A stretch of 64,000 nucleotides of DNA from Sinomonas albida (lineage in GTDB: Bacteria > Actinomycetota > Actinomycetes > Actinomycetales > Micrococcaceae): NCBI RefSeq assembly GCF_004919045.1, contig NZ_SWDW01000010.1, positions 62,001 to 126,000 on the forward strand. Direction: 5' to 3'. Below are positions 1-9,014 of the stretch, piece after piece (the stretch's first letter is position 1; every line of letters starts with the position of its first letter). The notes beneath the pieces were generated by a model. The model was not told the origin of the DNA, did not search any database, and saw nothing but the letters and a program-made list of their open reading frames with translations. Position numbers and translations under genes: made by a program.

Positions 1-439
1 CGGCCTCGTGGGAAAGGGCCGAGGCCTTTGCCTCGGCGGCGGCGGACTGCTGGGAGCGCAACGCCTCGAGCCGCTCGAGGATCTCGAGCTCGGTGTCCTC
101 GAGGTCCGACTTCCGCGCGGTGAGCCCTGCGATGTCCTGCTGGAGCGCCTGCAGGTCCTTCGACAGGCCACCCGCGTAGAGCCGGGCCTCGTCCTTCTGG
201 ATGCGGGCCGTGATCTGCTCGACGTTCTGCTCGACCTTGCTGAGCTCGGCCTCCGCGGACTGAACCGCGTGGTTCGCCTCGTGCGCCGCGTGGGCCGCCT
301 CCGCAACCGCCGTAGCCGCCGGGCCCAGCCGCGGATCCGATTCGAGGGCCCTTCGCCGCACGTCGAGGGAGTGCAGCTTCGCGTCGAGGGCCTGAAGGCC
401 CAGCAACTTGAGCTGTTCAGCGGCGGGGGCCTTCGGCAT
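1..439 (-). CDS. C4-type zinc ribbon domain protein (3' end outside window)
   Basis: The N-terminal 146 residues lie in the window and the rest runs off the left edge. The visible part begins MPKAPAAEQLKLLGLQALD and is a long charged, alanine-rich coiled coil (repeated E/K/A/L heptads). This is the usual front half of the actinobacterial zinc-ribbon family whose Cys4 ribbon sits at the C terminus, so the ribbon itself cannot be seen here. The ATG is preceded by an AGGAGGAA-type ribosome site. It lies 43 bp downstream of the NIF3 gene on the same strand; this pairing is conserved in actinobacteria. Function is unknown; a nucleic-acid or protein scaffold role is usually assumed. Confidence 0.8.
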   Translation of the reverse strand, partial: MPKAPAAEQLKLLGLQALDAKLHSLDVRRRALESDPRLGPAATAVAEAAHAAHEANHAVQSAEAELSKVEQNVEQITARIQKDEARLYAGGLSKDLQALQQDIAGLTARKSDLEDTELEILERLEALRSQQSAAAEAKASALSHEA

Positions 440-482
440 GGTTCCTCCTGGACGTCGTCGGCGTGCGTTCGTGGCTGCGACT

Positions 483-1442
483 CTATCCCTCGGTCGGCGT
501 CAGGATGAAGTCCCAGGGGTCGGTGTTCACGGTCGAGACCCGCACGTCCACGGCATGGCCCTGGTCCCGGAGCACGTTGTCGAGGGCCTGCGCGGCCGCG
601 GGGAGCCACAGCCACTCGCTCGCGAAGTGGCTCACGTCGATGAGGTACGGGCGCCCGTCGGGGGTGGCCTCACGCGCCTCCGAAGCCGGATGGTGCCGGA
701 GGTCTGCGGTGACGTAGACGTCGGCGCCGGCGGCGCGGACGCTCTCGAAGAGGCTGTCCCCCGCTCCCCCGCACACCGCGACGCGGCGCACGAGCCCGTC
801 CCGGTCGCCCGAGACACGCACTCCCCCGGCGACGGCCGGCAGGAGGCCGAACAGCGTCTCCGCGAAGTCCGCGAGGCTCGTGAGCTCCGCGAGGTCCCCG
901 ACCCGGCCGATGCCCTCCTCGGGCAGGCCGTTGGCGGCCTTGGTGAGCGGCTCGACGTTGTCGAGGCCGAGGGCGTCCGCGAGGACGTCGGAGACGCCGC
1001 CCACGGCGCTGTCGCCGTTCGTGTGGACCGTGAGCAGGGCCGTCCCCGACTCGATGAGCCGATGGACCGCGCGGCCCTTGGGCGTATTGGCCGCGACCGT
1101 GTGGACACCGCGCAGGAGCAGCGGGTGGTGGGTCACGAGGAGGTCCGCTCCCCAGTTGGTGGCCTCTTCGATGACCTCGAGCACGGGGTCGACCGCGAAG
1201 AGGATCTTCGTGACCTCTTGGGTGGGGCGGCCCGTGACGAGGCCGACGGCGTCCCACTCCTCGGCGAGCGACTCGGGCCACAGCTCCTCCACGGCGAGGA
1301 GCACCTGGGCGAGGGACGCAGCGCCAGCCGTGGCGGCCCCGTCGTCCGTGGTGTCGGTCGCGCCCTCAGCGGGCGACGGCTCTGCGGCCTCGTTCGGCTC
1401 GTCGGAGCTGGCGGATTCAGGCGTGCGGCGTCCCTCAGACAC
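483..1442 (-). CDS. NIF3-like dinuclear metal-centre protein
   Basis: 319 aa, normal for the NIF3/YbgI family, whose members form hexameric toroids with a dinuclear metal site; the cellular reaction is unresolved. Visible metal-site motifs are VTHHPLLLRG, VHTNGDSAVGG and the C-terminal HFASEW. The open frame extends upstream to 1958 across msrA on the other strand. The GTG at 1442 is chosen because GAGAGGA sits about 9 nt before it and the family core begins soon after. The first 35 residues are Ala/Glu/Ser-rich and probably disordered. It is cotranscribed with the zinc-ribbon gene downstream and divergent from msrA. Confidence 0.88.
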   Translation of the reverse strand: MSEGRRTPESASSDEPNEAAEPSPAEGATDTTDDGAATAGAASLAQVLLAVEELWPESLAEEWDAVGLVTGRPTQEVTKILFAVDPVLEVIEEATNWGADLLVTHHPLLLRGVHTVAANTPKGRAVHRLIESGTALLTVHTNGDSAVGGVSDVLADALGLDNVEPLTKAANGLPEEGIGRVGDLAELTSLADFAETLFGLLPAVAGGVRVSGDRDGLVRRVAVCGGAGDSLFESVRAAGADVYVTADLRHHPASEAREATPDGRPYLIDVSHFASEWLWLPAAAQALDNVLRDQGHAVDVRVSTVNTDPWDFILTPTEG

Positions 1443-1496
1443 TAGGCGCAATCCTCTCTCGGGAATCTTCCGCTTGTCCCGGACATTGTAGGCAGC

Positions 1497-2021
1497 ATGA
1501 AGACGTTCATCCTGGGCGGCGGCTGCTTCTGGTGCCTCGACGCCGTCTACCAGAAGACCAAGGGCGTGAGCTCGGTGGTGTCCGGTTACATCGGCGGCCA
1601 CCTCCCCAACCCGGACTACTACAGCGTGTGCAGCGGGATGACGGGCCACGCCGAGGTAGTTGCCGTGACATTCGACGAAAACACCATTCCGGCCGAGACC
1701 GTGCTCGACATGTTCTTCGCGCTGCACGATCCGACCACTCCCAATCGGCAGGGTTATGACGTGGGGACGCAATATCGCTCGTCGATGTTCTACGTGGACG
1801 ATGACGAGAAGGTCCTGTTCGAGGACGCCATCGTGCGGAACCAGTCGCTCTGGGACCGCCCGATCGTCACCGAGGTGACGCGCGCGAGCGAGTTCTATCC
1901 GGCCGAGGAATTCCATCAGAATTACTACGCGAAGAACCCTCAGGCCGGGTACTGCCACGTGATCATCAATCCGAAGCTGGCGAAGGCCCGCAAATATTAC
2001 TCGGCGTGGCTCGACTCCTAG
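1497..2021 (+). CDS. msrA: Peptide-methionine (S)-S-oxide reductase MsrA
   Basis: 174 aa cytosolic repair enzyme that reduces the S epimer of methionine sulfoxide in proteins, recycled by thioredoxin. The signature GGCFWCLDAVY is at the N terminus, with Cys10 the expected nucleophile and Cys13 nearby; the family block YRSSMFYVDD and the C-terminal HQNYYAKNPQAGYC are both present. Length and order match standard MsrA. It stands alone between the divergent NIF3 gene (54 bp away) and cysK (88 bp away), and no MsrB is adjacent. Confidence 0.95.
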   Translation: MKTFILGGGCFWCLDAVYQKTKGVSSVVSGYIGGHLPNPDYYSVCSGMTGHAEVVAVTFDENTIPAETVLDMFFALHDPTTPNRQGYDVGTQYRSSMFYVDDDEKVLFEDAIVRNQSLWDRPIVTEVTRASEFYPAEEFHQNYYAKNPQAGYCHVIINPKLAKARKYYSAWLDS

Positions 2022-2108
2022 CTCTCATTTCGCGGCGTAGCTAGGCTGAGCGCGGCCTGCCACGCCGCTCGCCCTGCGAGCGGTCCCCACTTCACACGAA
2101 GGAAATCC

Positions 2109-3041
2109 ATGCGCATCTACGACGACGTGACTCAGCTGGTCGGCAACACCCCGCTTGTCCGGCTCAACCGACTCACCGAGGGCCTCGGCGCGGAGGTCGC
2201 CGTCAAGCTTGAGTTCTACAACCCGGCCAACAGCGTCAAGGACCGCATCGGCGTCGCCATCATCGACGCCGCAGAGAAGGCGGGTGCGCTCAAGCCGGGC
2301 GGCACGATCGTCGAGGGCACGTCGGGCAACACCGGCATCGCGCTCGCGCTCGTCGGCGCAGCCCGCGGCTACAAGGTCATCCTCACGATGCCCGAGACGA
2401 TGTCGACGGAGCGTCGCGTGCTGCTGCGCGCGTACGGCGCCGAGATCGTCCTGACGCCGGGCTCGGAGGGCATGCGGGGAGCGGTCGAGAAGGCCCAGGA
2501 GATCGTGGCGAACACGGAGAACTCGATCTGGGCGCAGCAGTTCGCGAACCCGGCCAACCCGGCGATCCACCGCGCGACCACGGGCGAGGAGATCTGGAAC
2601 GACACCGAGGGCAAGGTCGACATCTTCGTGGGCGGCATCGGTACGGGCGGCACCATCACCGGCGCCGGCCAGCTGCTCAAGGAGCGCAAGCCAGGCCTCA
2701 AAGTGGTCGCGGTCGAGCCGAAGGACTCCGCCATCCTCAACGGCGGCGCCCCCGGCCCGCACAAGATCCAGGGCATTGGCGCCAACTTCGTGCCGGAGGT
2801 CCTGGACACGTCCGTCTACGATGAAGTTCTCGACGCGACGCTCGAGGACTCCGTGGCCACCGCCCGTGCCCTCGCGACCCAAGAGGGCATTCTCGGCGGC
2901 ATCTCCTCGGGAGCGGCCGTCTGGGGCGCGCTCGAGCTCGCGAAGCGCCCCGAGAACGAAGGCAAGCTCATCGTCGCCGTGGTCCCCGACTTCGGCGAGC
3001 GCTACATCTCGACCGTTCTGTTCGACGACATCCGCGGCTAG
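2109..3041 (+). CDS. cysK: Cysteine synthase A (O-acetylserine sulfhydrylase)
   Basis: 310 aa PLP enzyme making L-cysteine from O-acetylserine and sulfide. Lys44 in [11 protein letters not shown] is the Schiff-base lysine. The substrate loop [10 protein letters not shown], the phosphate-binding [11 protein letters not shown] and the C-terminal ISSGAA block are intact. The ATG follows an AAGGAAAT ribosome site. The acetyltransferase epsC starts 40 bp downstream, so the two-step route from serine to cysteine forms one operon; the proteins usually assemble as the cysteine synthase complex through the EpsC C-terminus. Confidence 0.96.
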   Translation: MRIYDDVTQLVGNTPLVRLNRLTEGLGAEVAVKLEFYNPANSVKDRIGVAIIDAAEKAGALKPGGTIVEGTSGNTGIALALVGAARGYKVILTMPETMSTERRVLLRAYGAEIVLTPGSEGMRGAVEKAQEIVANTENSIWAQQFANPANPAIHRATTGEEIWNDTEGKVDIFVGGIGTGGTITGAGQLLKERKPGLKVVAVEPKDSAILNGGAPGPHKIQGIGANFVPEVLDTSVYDEVLDATLEDSVATARALATQEGILGGISSGAAVWGALELAKRPENEGKLIVAVVPDFGERYISTVLFDDIRG

Positions 3042-3080
3042 AAGTCGCCCCTGTGGGCGGGCTGCGGTAGAAAGAAGCCT

Positions 3081-3668
3081 GTGTCACTGATCAAACGCAC
3101 GTACGCGCGGCTCCTCGAAGACCTCGAGGCGGCCCGCGCGCACGACCCCGCAGCCCGCGGAAACGTCGAGAACTTCCTGGCCTACTCGGGCCTGCACGCC
3201 ATCTGGATCCATCGCCTCACCCACAAGATGTGGGAGAAGCCCGAGCTACGGTTTCCCGCACGGCTCATCTCTCAGGCGGGCCGGTTCCTCACCGGCATCG
3301 AGATCCACCCTGGCGCGACGATCGGCCGGCGGTTCTTCATCGACCACGGCATGGGCGTGGTGATTGGGGAGACGTCCGAGATCGGCGAGGACGTCATGAT
3401 CTACCACGGCGTGACGCTCGGCGGCCGATCCCTCGCCAAGATCAAGCGGCACCCCACGATTGGCGACGGCGTCACGATCGGGGCCGGAGCCAAGGTCCTC
3501 GGTCCCATCACGATCGGCGCCGGAAGCGCCGTGGGCGCCAACGCCGTCGTGGTCAAGGACGCGCCGCCAAACTCGATCGTGACCGGCATCCCTGCCACGT
3601 GGCGGCACCGCGACGCGGTCAAGGAGACGAAGCCGGCCGTCGACCCGGCGGAGTACTACTACATCTGA
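3081..3668 (+). CDS. epsC: Serine O-acetyltransferase
   Basis: 195 aa left-handed beta-helix acyltransferase that acetylates serine with acetyl-CoA. Hexapeptide repeats run from about residue 65 to 165; the catalytic region reads [20 protein letters not shown], followed by YHGVTLGG. It is the short EpsC/SrpH class, lacking most of the N-terminal helical domain of E. coli CysE. The protein ends EYYYI, an acidic-aromatic tail ending in Ile, as expected for docking into the CysK active site. The start is GTG after AGAAAGAAG. A 20-bp tandem duplication covers its stop codon. Confidence 0.93.
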   Translation: MSLIKRTYARLLEDLEAARAHDPAARGNVENFLAYSGLHAIWIHRLTHKMWEKPELRFPARLISQAGRFLTGIEIHPGATIGRRFFIDHGMGVVIGETSEIGEDVMIYHGVTLGGRSLAKIKRHPTIGDGVTIGAGAKVLGPITIGAGSAVGANAVVVKDAPPNSIVTGIPATWRHRDAVKETKPAVDPAEYYYI

Positions 3669-3699
3669 GTCCGCACTGGTACATCTGAGCCCGCACTGG
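3660..3699. repeat. 20-bp tandem duplication over the epsC stop
   Basis: TACATCTGAGTCCGCACTGG (3660-3679) is followed directly by the same sequence with one T-to-C change (3680-3699). The first copy contains the epsC TGA stop, so the duplication extends only the 3' UTR. Confidence 0.85.
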
Positions 3700-3724
3700 C
3701 TGCACTGAGCTGTACCGGGGTTTG

Positions 3725-5476
3725 CTACCTGAGGCTGACGAGCTCGGCCCTGCCGTCGGTGAAGAACTCGTCCCCGCTTCCGTTGTGGCCCATCTGGGGC
3801 GTGGTCAGCGCGACAGGGTCTTCGGGATATCCGAGGGAGCCGATGATGTAGGCCCGTTCCGCGTCGATGTTGGGGTCGATGTGATGCGTGGGGATCTTCG
3901 CGGTGCCGGCGAGTTCGATTCCGTCGTCGAAGCTCGCGGTGGCCTCCCACACGGGGCGCCCATCCGGAGCGGTGAAGCCAGAGCGCCAGATGCGGATGTG
4001 ATGGCGCTGCCGCAGCGAGTTGGACGCCGTTGGCTTCTGGAACGCGATGGCCTCGGGCTGCGAGGCCATGAACGAGGGTGTCACCGGCGCGGTGACGTAC
4101 TGCCCGCCCTGGAACCCCACAGCGAACGCGCGAAGGGTATTGGCGAACGTCGACGGGTCGGCGCGATCCCAGCCACGGCCCTCGAACGCTCGCACGAGCT
4201 GGTCCTCGGTGCCGACGAAAACGAAGCTCGCCGGCTCCATCCTGTCCCCTGTGAGGGTCTCGCTGTACAGGGGAAGGCGCGAGAGCGAGGACGCGTCGAG
4301 CGAGGCCAGCGGCTGGGTGTGCGCGACGGCCGGACGGGCTTGGGGGCGGACCAGCAGCGGTGCGGCGACGAGGGCGAAGACAAGCCCCACGGCTGGGACG
4401 ACGGCGATGACGCGCCCCGGGTTGGCGGCCCGCCGCAGTCCTCTCATGATCGGGTACCGCGCCGAGATCTCCAGGGTCCCCACGACGGCGGCCAGCATCG
4501 CGCTGCCCAGCAGCATGCTGCCCCACACGTCCGTCACGTAGTGCGCGCCGAGATAGACCCGGCTCATCGCCACGAGCAGCACCGCCACGAGGTAGCCGGC
4601 CACGGTGGCCGCCTTGGCCGCGGCAGAGGAGAACGCCTTGAACACGAGATAGGCGAGGATCCCGTAGGCAACGACCACGCGCATCACGTGACCGCTGGGG
4701 AAGCTCGGACCGGTCGTGGCCAGCAGCGCGAGCGACTCGTCCGGACGCGCCCGGCCCACGATGGCCTTGACCGCGAAGTACAGCGCCTCCTGCGCGATCA
4801 CGGTCGCGACGACGGCGCCCGCGAGGAACCGCTCGCGCCTCCACCAGAGGAACCCCGCTGCGGCCACCGTGACCAGGATGAGAGTCTCGACGTTGGCCAG
4901 CATTGTCGCGGTCGCGAAGAACGACGTCTCGCCGGGGGTGCGCACGAGCGGCATGAGGTTCGCGATGCGCTGGTCCATCTGGGTCAGGGACCCGTGCGTG
5001 GCCACGGTGACGGCGAGGCCCAGGAAGTCGATCAGCGGAATGGCGGCAACCACGACCGTGGCCGTGAGCCACAGCCCCGTGGGAGCGTCGAGCCGGAAGC
5101 GGTTCCGCAGCCAGCGCACCACGGGCACGCCCGAGGTGCGGAAGCCGACGACGTACTCGTTCGATTCGAGTCCAGTCCACGCGGACGCGCCCAGCGATCG
5201 GAGCATCGCCGAGGGCCTGGCTAGGGCCCGCAGCACGGCATACACCAGCACCACGAGGAACACGACTTCGAGGAAGACCGCAGCGAGGAAGAGCATCGGC
5301 GACACGAAGAGGGACAGCGTCCTGACCGCGTAGAGGGACACGATCATCAGCACGAGGGCGATGAGAGCGAGCAGCAGATGAGCGGCAGCACCGCCACCGC
5401 GCCGCCGCGCCCGCCCGCCGTCGTCCGTTCTTGCTGCGTCTCCTGCTGCGTCCGTCTCCATAGCGTCCGTCTCCAT
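3725..5476 (-). CDS. PAP2-family membrane phosphatase with LssY-type C-terminal domain
   Basis: 583 aa. The first third is multi-spanning membrane; hydrophobic segments are clear from residue 33 on. The PAP2 catalytic triad of motifs is complete: K237-x6-RP (KAIVGRARP), PSGH at 260-263 and SR-x5-H-x3-D at 305-316. PAP2 enzymes remove phosphate from lipid phosphates or undecaprenyl pyrophosphate. From about residue 390 an LssY C-terminal-like soluble domain follows. Start: two in-frame ATGs head a METDA-METDA duplication (5476 and 5461). The first has GGGAGG very close (3 nt) and the second has GGAG at 9 nt, so either may be used. Divergent from the purple acid phosphatase gene, suggesting linked phosphate metabolism. 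Confidence 0.85.
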   Translation of the reverse strand: METDAMETDAAGDAARTDDGGRARRRGGGAAAHLLLALIALVLMIVSLYAVRTLSLFVSPMLFLAAVFLEVVFLVVLVYAVLRALARPSAMLRSLGASAWTGLESNEYVVGFRTSGVPVVRWLRNRFRLDAPTGLWLTATVVVAAIPLIDFLGLAVTVATHGSLTQMDQRIANLMPLVRTPGETSFFATATMLANVETLILVTVAAAGFLWWRRERFLAGAVVATVIAQEALYFAVKAIVGRARPDESLALLATTGPSFPSGHVMRVVVAYGILAYLVFKAFSSAAAKAATVAGYLVAVLLVAMSRVYLGAHYVTDVWGSMLLGSAMLAAVVGTLEISARYPIMRGLRRAANPGRVIAVVPAVGLVFALVAAPLLVRPQARPAVAHTQPLASLDASSLSRLPLYSETLTGDRMEPASFVFVGTEDQLVRAFEGRGWDRADPSTFANTLRAFAVGFQGGQYVTAPVTPSFMASQPEAIAFQKPTASNSLRQRHHIRIWRSGFTAPDGRPVWEATASFDDGIELAGTAKIPTHHIDPNIDAERAYIIGSLGYPEDPVALTTPQMGHNGSGDEFFTDGRAELVSLR

Positions 5477-5619
5477 GCACCTCCCTTCCCCGGCTACCTG
5501 CGAAAAGCCTGCATGCCTATCCTGCTCCGCGGACAGCCCCGAGGCGTGCACCGAACGTGCATCGGGCGTTCACGCACGGTTGGCCCGCTGTCCCGGGCAC
5601 GAGGTGCATGCTCAGGCCC

Positions 5620-7269
5620 ATGACGACGCCTCCCGAGAATTCCCCCGTCACCCGCCGTCGCCTCCTCATCGGCGCCGGCCTCGCCGCCGCCGCGGGCACC
5701 GTGGCCATCGCAACTCCCGCCCAGGCCGACTCCGGCGAGTCCGCCTCCGAAAGGGCCGCCTCCGACAAGGGCCTGCCGGGCTCGCTCTCGGTCACTGACC
5801 CGACCGCCACGCCGACCGTCGACGGCCTCCACCTGCAGTTCGGCGCCGATGCAGCACGCGAGGTCGTGGTCTCCTGGCACACCCTCCAGCCCGTCACCGA
5901 CCCCCGAGTACTGCTCGGCGACGCGCACGGCAACTTCGATGCGGCCGTCGGTGCGACGACGCGGAGCTACGTCGACGCCAAGTCGGGCCGCACGGTCTAC
6001 GCCCACCACGCCGCCCTCACCGGGCTCGACGCCGCCACCGGCTATCTCTACGCGGCGGTCCACGCCGGCGCGACCCCCGAGTTCGGCACGTTCACCACGG
6101 GCCCCCGCGGCCGCGCGCGCGTGACGTTCACGAGCTTCGGCGACCAGGGAACGCCGACCCTCGGCAAGAAGCAGACCGGCACCTCGACGTGGGTGAACGA
6201 CAACCTCGGCTCCCCCGCCGCCGGCGACACCACGGGCGGAGTGGAGCGCGTCCAGCCCATGTTCCACCTCTTCAACGGCGACCTCTGCTACGCCAACATC
6301 GCGACGGACCGTGTCCGCACGTGGTGGGACTTCTGGACGAACAATTCGCGCAGCGCGCGCAACCGCCCGTGGATGCCGTCCGCGGGGAACCACGAGAACG
6401 AACTCGGCAACGGCCCGATCGGCTATGCCGCCTACCAGACGTACTTCGAGGTTCCGAAGGCCTCGGGCCAGACCGACGTGACGCGCGGCCTCTGGTACAG
6501 CTTCACGGTGGGCGCGGTCCGCGTGATCTCCCTCGCCAACGATGACGTGTGCTACCAGGACGGCGGGAATTCGTACGTCCGCGGCTACTCGAAGGGCGCC
6601 CAGAAGGCGTGGCTCGAGGGGGAGCTCAAGGCCGCGCGGGCAAGCCAGGACGTCGACTGGGTCGTGGTCTGCATGCACCAGGTAGTGATCAGCACCGCGA
6701 ACAACTTCAACGGGGCCGACCTCGGCATCCGCCAGGAGTGGGGCCCGCTCTTCGACAAGTACGGCGTGGACCTCGTGGTGTGCGGCCACGAACACCACTA
6801 CGAACGTTCGCACCCGGTCCGGGGCGCTGAGGCGAATCAGACGCTCACCCCGAAGCCGGCAGCCACCGACCCGCAATCCGTCGACACGACCAAGGGCACG
6901 GTCCACATGATCCTCGGCGGCGGCGGAACGTCCGCGCCCTCGAACCAGCTCCTGTTCACGCCGCCCGAGTGCCGCGTCATCGTCTCCGTCGCGGCGCCAG
7001 ACCCGACGACGGGCAAGCGAGCGCCGGTGTACGTGCACGAGCCGGCTCCGTGGTCGGCCGTGCGGGACGCCGCGAATTCGTACGGCTTCGGCGCGTTCGA
7101 CGTCGATCCCGGCGAGCCGGGCGGTGAGACGACCATGAAGGTCACGTACTACAACGTCACCGGCGTGGGCGGCGGCCTCGAGGCATTCGAGACGTTCACG
7201 CTCCGCCGTCCGCGCTCGGACGCGCGCCGGGCGGCGACGTCCGACGCAAGCCAGGGCGCTCAGAACTGA
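5620..7269 (+). CDS. Tat-exported metallophosphoesterase, purple acid phosphatase family
   Basis: 549 aa. The N terminus TRRRLLIGAGLAAAAG is a twin-arginine signal with probable cleavage after AQA near residue 37. A fibronectin-III-like purple acid phosphatase N domain (about 60-170) precedes the calcineurin-like fold. Metal ligands are visible in FGDQGT, FNGDLCY, AGNHENE, CMHQ and VVCGHEHHYERS. It should hydrolyse phosphomonoesters outside the cell with a dinuclear metal centre. ATG 5620 is chosen for the compact Tat signal; ATG 5608, four codons upstream and closer to GAGG, is also possible. No phosphate-regulon site is recognised upstream. Confidence 0.88.
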   Translation: MTTPPENSPVTRRRLLIGAGLAAAAGTVAIATPAQADSGESASERAASDKGLPGSLSVTDPTATPTVDGLHLQFGADAAREVVVSWHTLQPVTDPRVLLGDAHGNFDAAVGATTRSYVDAKSGRTVYAHHAALTGLDAATGYLYAAVHAGATPEFGTFTTGPRGRARVTFTSFGDQGTPTLGKKQTGTSTWVNDNLGSPAAGDTTGGVERVQPMFHLFNGDLCYANIATDRVRTWWDFWTNNSRSARNRPWMPSAGNHENELGNGPIGYAAYQTYFEVPKASGQTDVTRGLWYSFTVGAVRVISLANDDVCYQDGGNSYVRGYSKGAQKAWLEGELKAARASQDVDWVVVCMHQVVISTANNFNGADLGIRQEWGPLFDKYGVDLVVCGHEHHYERSHPVRGAEANQTLTPKPAATDPQSVDTTKGTVHMILGGGGTSAPSNQLLFTPPECRVIVSVAAPDPTTGKRAPVYVHEPAPWSAVRDAANSYGFGAFDVDPGEPGGETTMKVTYYNVTGVGGGLEAFETFTLRRPRSDARRAATSDASQGAQN

Positions 7270-7276
7270 CCCACAG

Positions 7277-7316
7277 ACGACGGCGCCGCACACCCTGAGG
7301 TATGCGGCGCCGTCGT
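7277..7316. terminator. Bidirectional terminator between the phosphatase and gnd
   Basis: ACGACGGCGCCGCA (7277-7290) pairs perfectly with TGCGGCGCCGTCGT (7303-7316) across a 12-nt loop, in the 84-bp gap between two convergent genes. Confidence 0.75.
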
Positions 7317-7353
7317 TCGTCGTTGCCTGCGGGACGCTGCCCGCGGGAGGCGA

Positions 7354-8793
7354 CTAGTGCGTGTCGACCGCCGAGATCTCGGAGCGGTCCTCGCCCCACA
7401 GCGTGTGGAACGTGCCCTCGACGTCGACGCGCTGGTAGGTGTGTGCGCCGAACAGGTCGCGCTGGCCCTGGATGACGGCGGCCGGGAGGCGCTTGCGGCG
7501 CAGGCCGTCGTAGTAGGCGAGCGAGGAGGAGAACACCGGCACCGGGATGCCGAGCTGGACGGCAGTGGCCACGACGCGGCGCCACGCGGGGACGGCCGCG
7601 CCGACGGACTCGACGAACGCGGGCGCGAAGAGGAGGTTCGCGGGCTTCTCGCCGCCCTTGTACGCCTCCATGATGTCCTTGAGGAGTTCGGCGCGGATGA
7701 TGCAGCCCGCGCGCCACAGCGACGCGATCTCGTCGAGCTTGAGGTCCCAGCCATACTCCTTCGCGGCGCCCGAGAGCATGTCGAGGCCCTGGGCATAGCT
7801 CACGAGCTTCGAGGCGTAGAGCGCCTGGCGCACGTCCTCGATGAAGTTCTCGGGGAGCGCGACCTCAACCTCGTGGCCGGCCAGGGTCTCCTGCGCGATC
7901 GCGCGCTGACCGCGCTGCGACGAGATGCCGCGGGCGAACACCGACTCGGCGATGCCCGAAACCGGCGATCCGAGGTCGAGGGCGGACTGAACGGTCCAGC
8001 GGCCCGTGCCCTTCTGCCCCGCGGAGTCCACGACGACGTCGATGAACGGCTTGCCGGTCTTCGCGTCGACGTGACGGAGCACCTCGGACGTGATCTCGAT
8101 GAGGAACGAGGAGAGCTCGCCCTTGTTCCACTCCGCGAAGATCTCGGCCTGCTCGGCGGGCTCGATTCCCGCGCCGCTGCGCAGGAGGTCGTAGGCCTCG
8201 CCGATGACCTGCATGTCCGCGTACTCGATGCCGTTGTGCACCATCTTGACGAAGTGGCCGGCGCCATCGGTGCCGATCCAGGCGCAGCACGGCGAGCCGT
8301 CGCTGGCCTTCGCCGAGATCTTCTCGAGCAGCGGGCCGAGGGCCGCGTAGGACTCCTTCGAGCCGCCGGGCATGATGGACGGGCCGTTGAGCGCGCCCTC
8401 CTCCCCGCCCGAGACGCCGACGCCCACAAAGTGGAGGCCCTTCTCGGCGAGGGCGGACTCGCGGCGGCGCGTGTCCTCGTAGTGCGAGTTGCCCGCGTCG
8501 ATGACGATGTCGCCCTCTTCGAGGAGCGGCACGAGCTGGTCCACGACCGCGTCGACGGGCGCACCGGCCTTGACCATGATGAGCACGCGGCGCGGCTTCT
8601 CGAGCGAGTCGACGAGTTCCTGGAGCGTCTCCGTCCGGACGAAGTTGCCCTCGTCGCCATGCTTGGCGAGAAGCGTGTCGGTCTTCTCGACGGAGCGGTT
8701 GTGCAGCGCGACGGTGAAGCCGTTGCGTGCGAGGTTTCGAGCGAGGTTGGCGCCCATCACCGCGAGTCCGGTGACGCCGATCTGTGCAGACAT
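7354..8793 (-). CDS. gnd: 6-phosphogluconate dehydrogenase, NADP-dependent, decarboxylating
   Basis: 479 aa, the long homodimeric class. It oxidises and decarboxylates 6-phosphogluconate to ribulose 5-phosphate in the pentose phosphate pathway. The N-terminal Rossmann motif is GVTGLAVMGANLARNLARN; NRS at about 32-34 fits NADP specificity. The substrate region VGVSGGEEGALNGPSIMPGG and the catalytic KMVHNGIEYADMQVI are intact. The ATG follows GAAGGAGAGT. The adjacent catabolic cluster begins 221 bp upstream, and that gap holds a LacI-type palindrome. zwf, its pathway partner, lies 34 kb away at 41267. Confidence 0.96.
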   Translation of the reverse strand: MSAQIGVTGLAVMGANLARNLARNGFTVALHNRSVEKTDTLLAKHGDEGNFVRTETLQELVDSLEKPRRVLIMVKAGAPVDAVVDQLVPLLEEGDIVIDAGNSHYEDTRRRESALAEKGLHFVGVGVSGGEEGALNGPSIMPGGSKESYAALGPLLEKISAKASDGSPCCAWIGTDGAGHFVKMVHNGIEYADMQVIGEAYDLLRSGAGIEPAEQAEIFAEWNKGELSSFLIEITSEVLRHVDAKTGKPFIDVVVDSAGQKGTGRWTVQSALDLGSPVSGIAESVFARGISSQRGQRAIAQETLAGHEVEVALPENFIEDVRQALYASKLVSYAQGLDMLSGAAKEYGWDLKLDEIASLWRAGCIIRAELLKDIMEAYKGGEKPANLLFAPAFVESVGAAVPAWRRVVATAVQLGIPVPVFSSSLAYYDGLRRKRLPAAVIQGQRDLFGAHTYQRVDVEGTFHTLWGEDRSEISAVDTH

Positions 8794-8895
8794 GTACTCT
8801 CCTTCTCGAGCCGGGCCCGCGGGGGTCCGCGGACGCGCGGCTTTTGCCAGTGCCTGAAGTCCACGCTAATGGACCGCGCGCCGGCATGCCCTTTC

Positions 8896-8924
8896 TTGAC
8901 AGCCTATTTCGGTGGGCCTAACTT
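8896..8924 (+). promoter_or_regulatory. Candidate plus-strand promoter in the gnd upstream gap
   Basis: TTGACA (8896-8901), a 17-bp spacer and TAACTT (8919-8924). The -35 is perfect and the spacing ideal, but there is no plus-strand gene downstream, so any transcript would run antisense to the SDR gene. Confidence 0.35.
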
Positions 8925-8925
8925 C

Positions 8926-8941
8926 TGGCAATCGCTTGCCA
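8926..8941. promoter_or_regulatory. LacI/GntR-type palindromic operator candidate
   Basis: TGGCAATCGCTTGCCA is an even palindrome with a central CG, the form bound by LacI-family repressors; a further half-site ATTGCC follows at 8944-8949. It lies 133 bp upstream of gnd on the minus strand and could cover a TTGCCA -35 for gnd. No LacI-family gene is in this window. Confidence 0.45.
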
Positions 8942-9014
8942 CGATTGCCGCGCAGGCGGCCCGCCCGCGCGGAGTCGCCAGCCGACCCGCCGCGGACCAG
9001 GGGGGTGGGGCGAC

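Noticed and set aside
3246-5480. 744-aa arginine-rich minus-strand frame across epsC and the PAP2 gene
   Set aside because: It is a GC-driven shadow of the real PAP2 frame, overlaps epsC antisense and lacks any domain.
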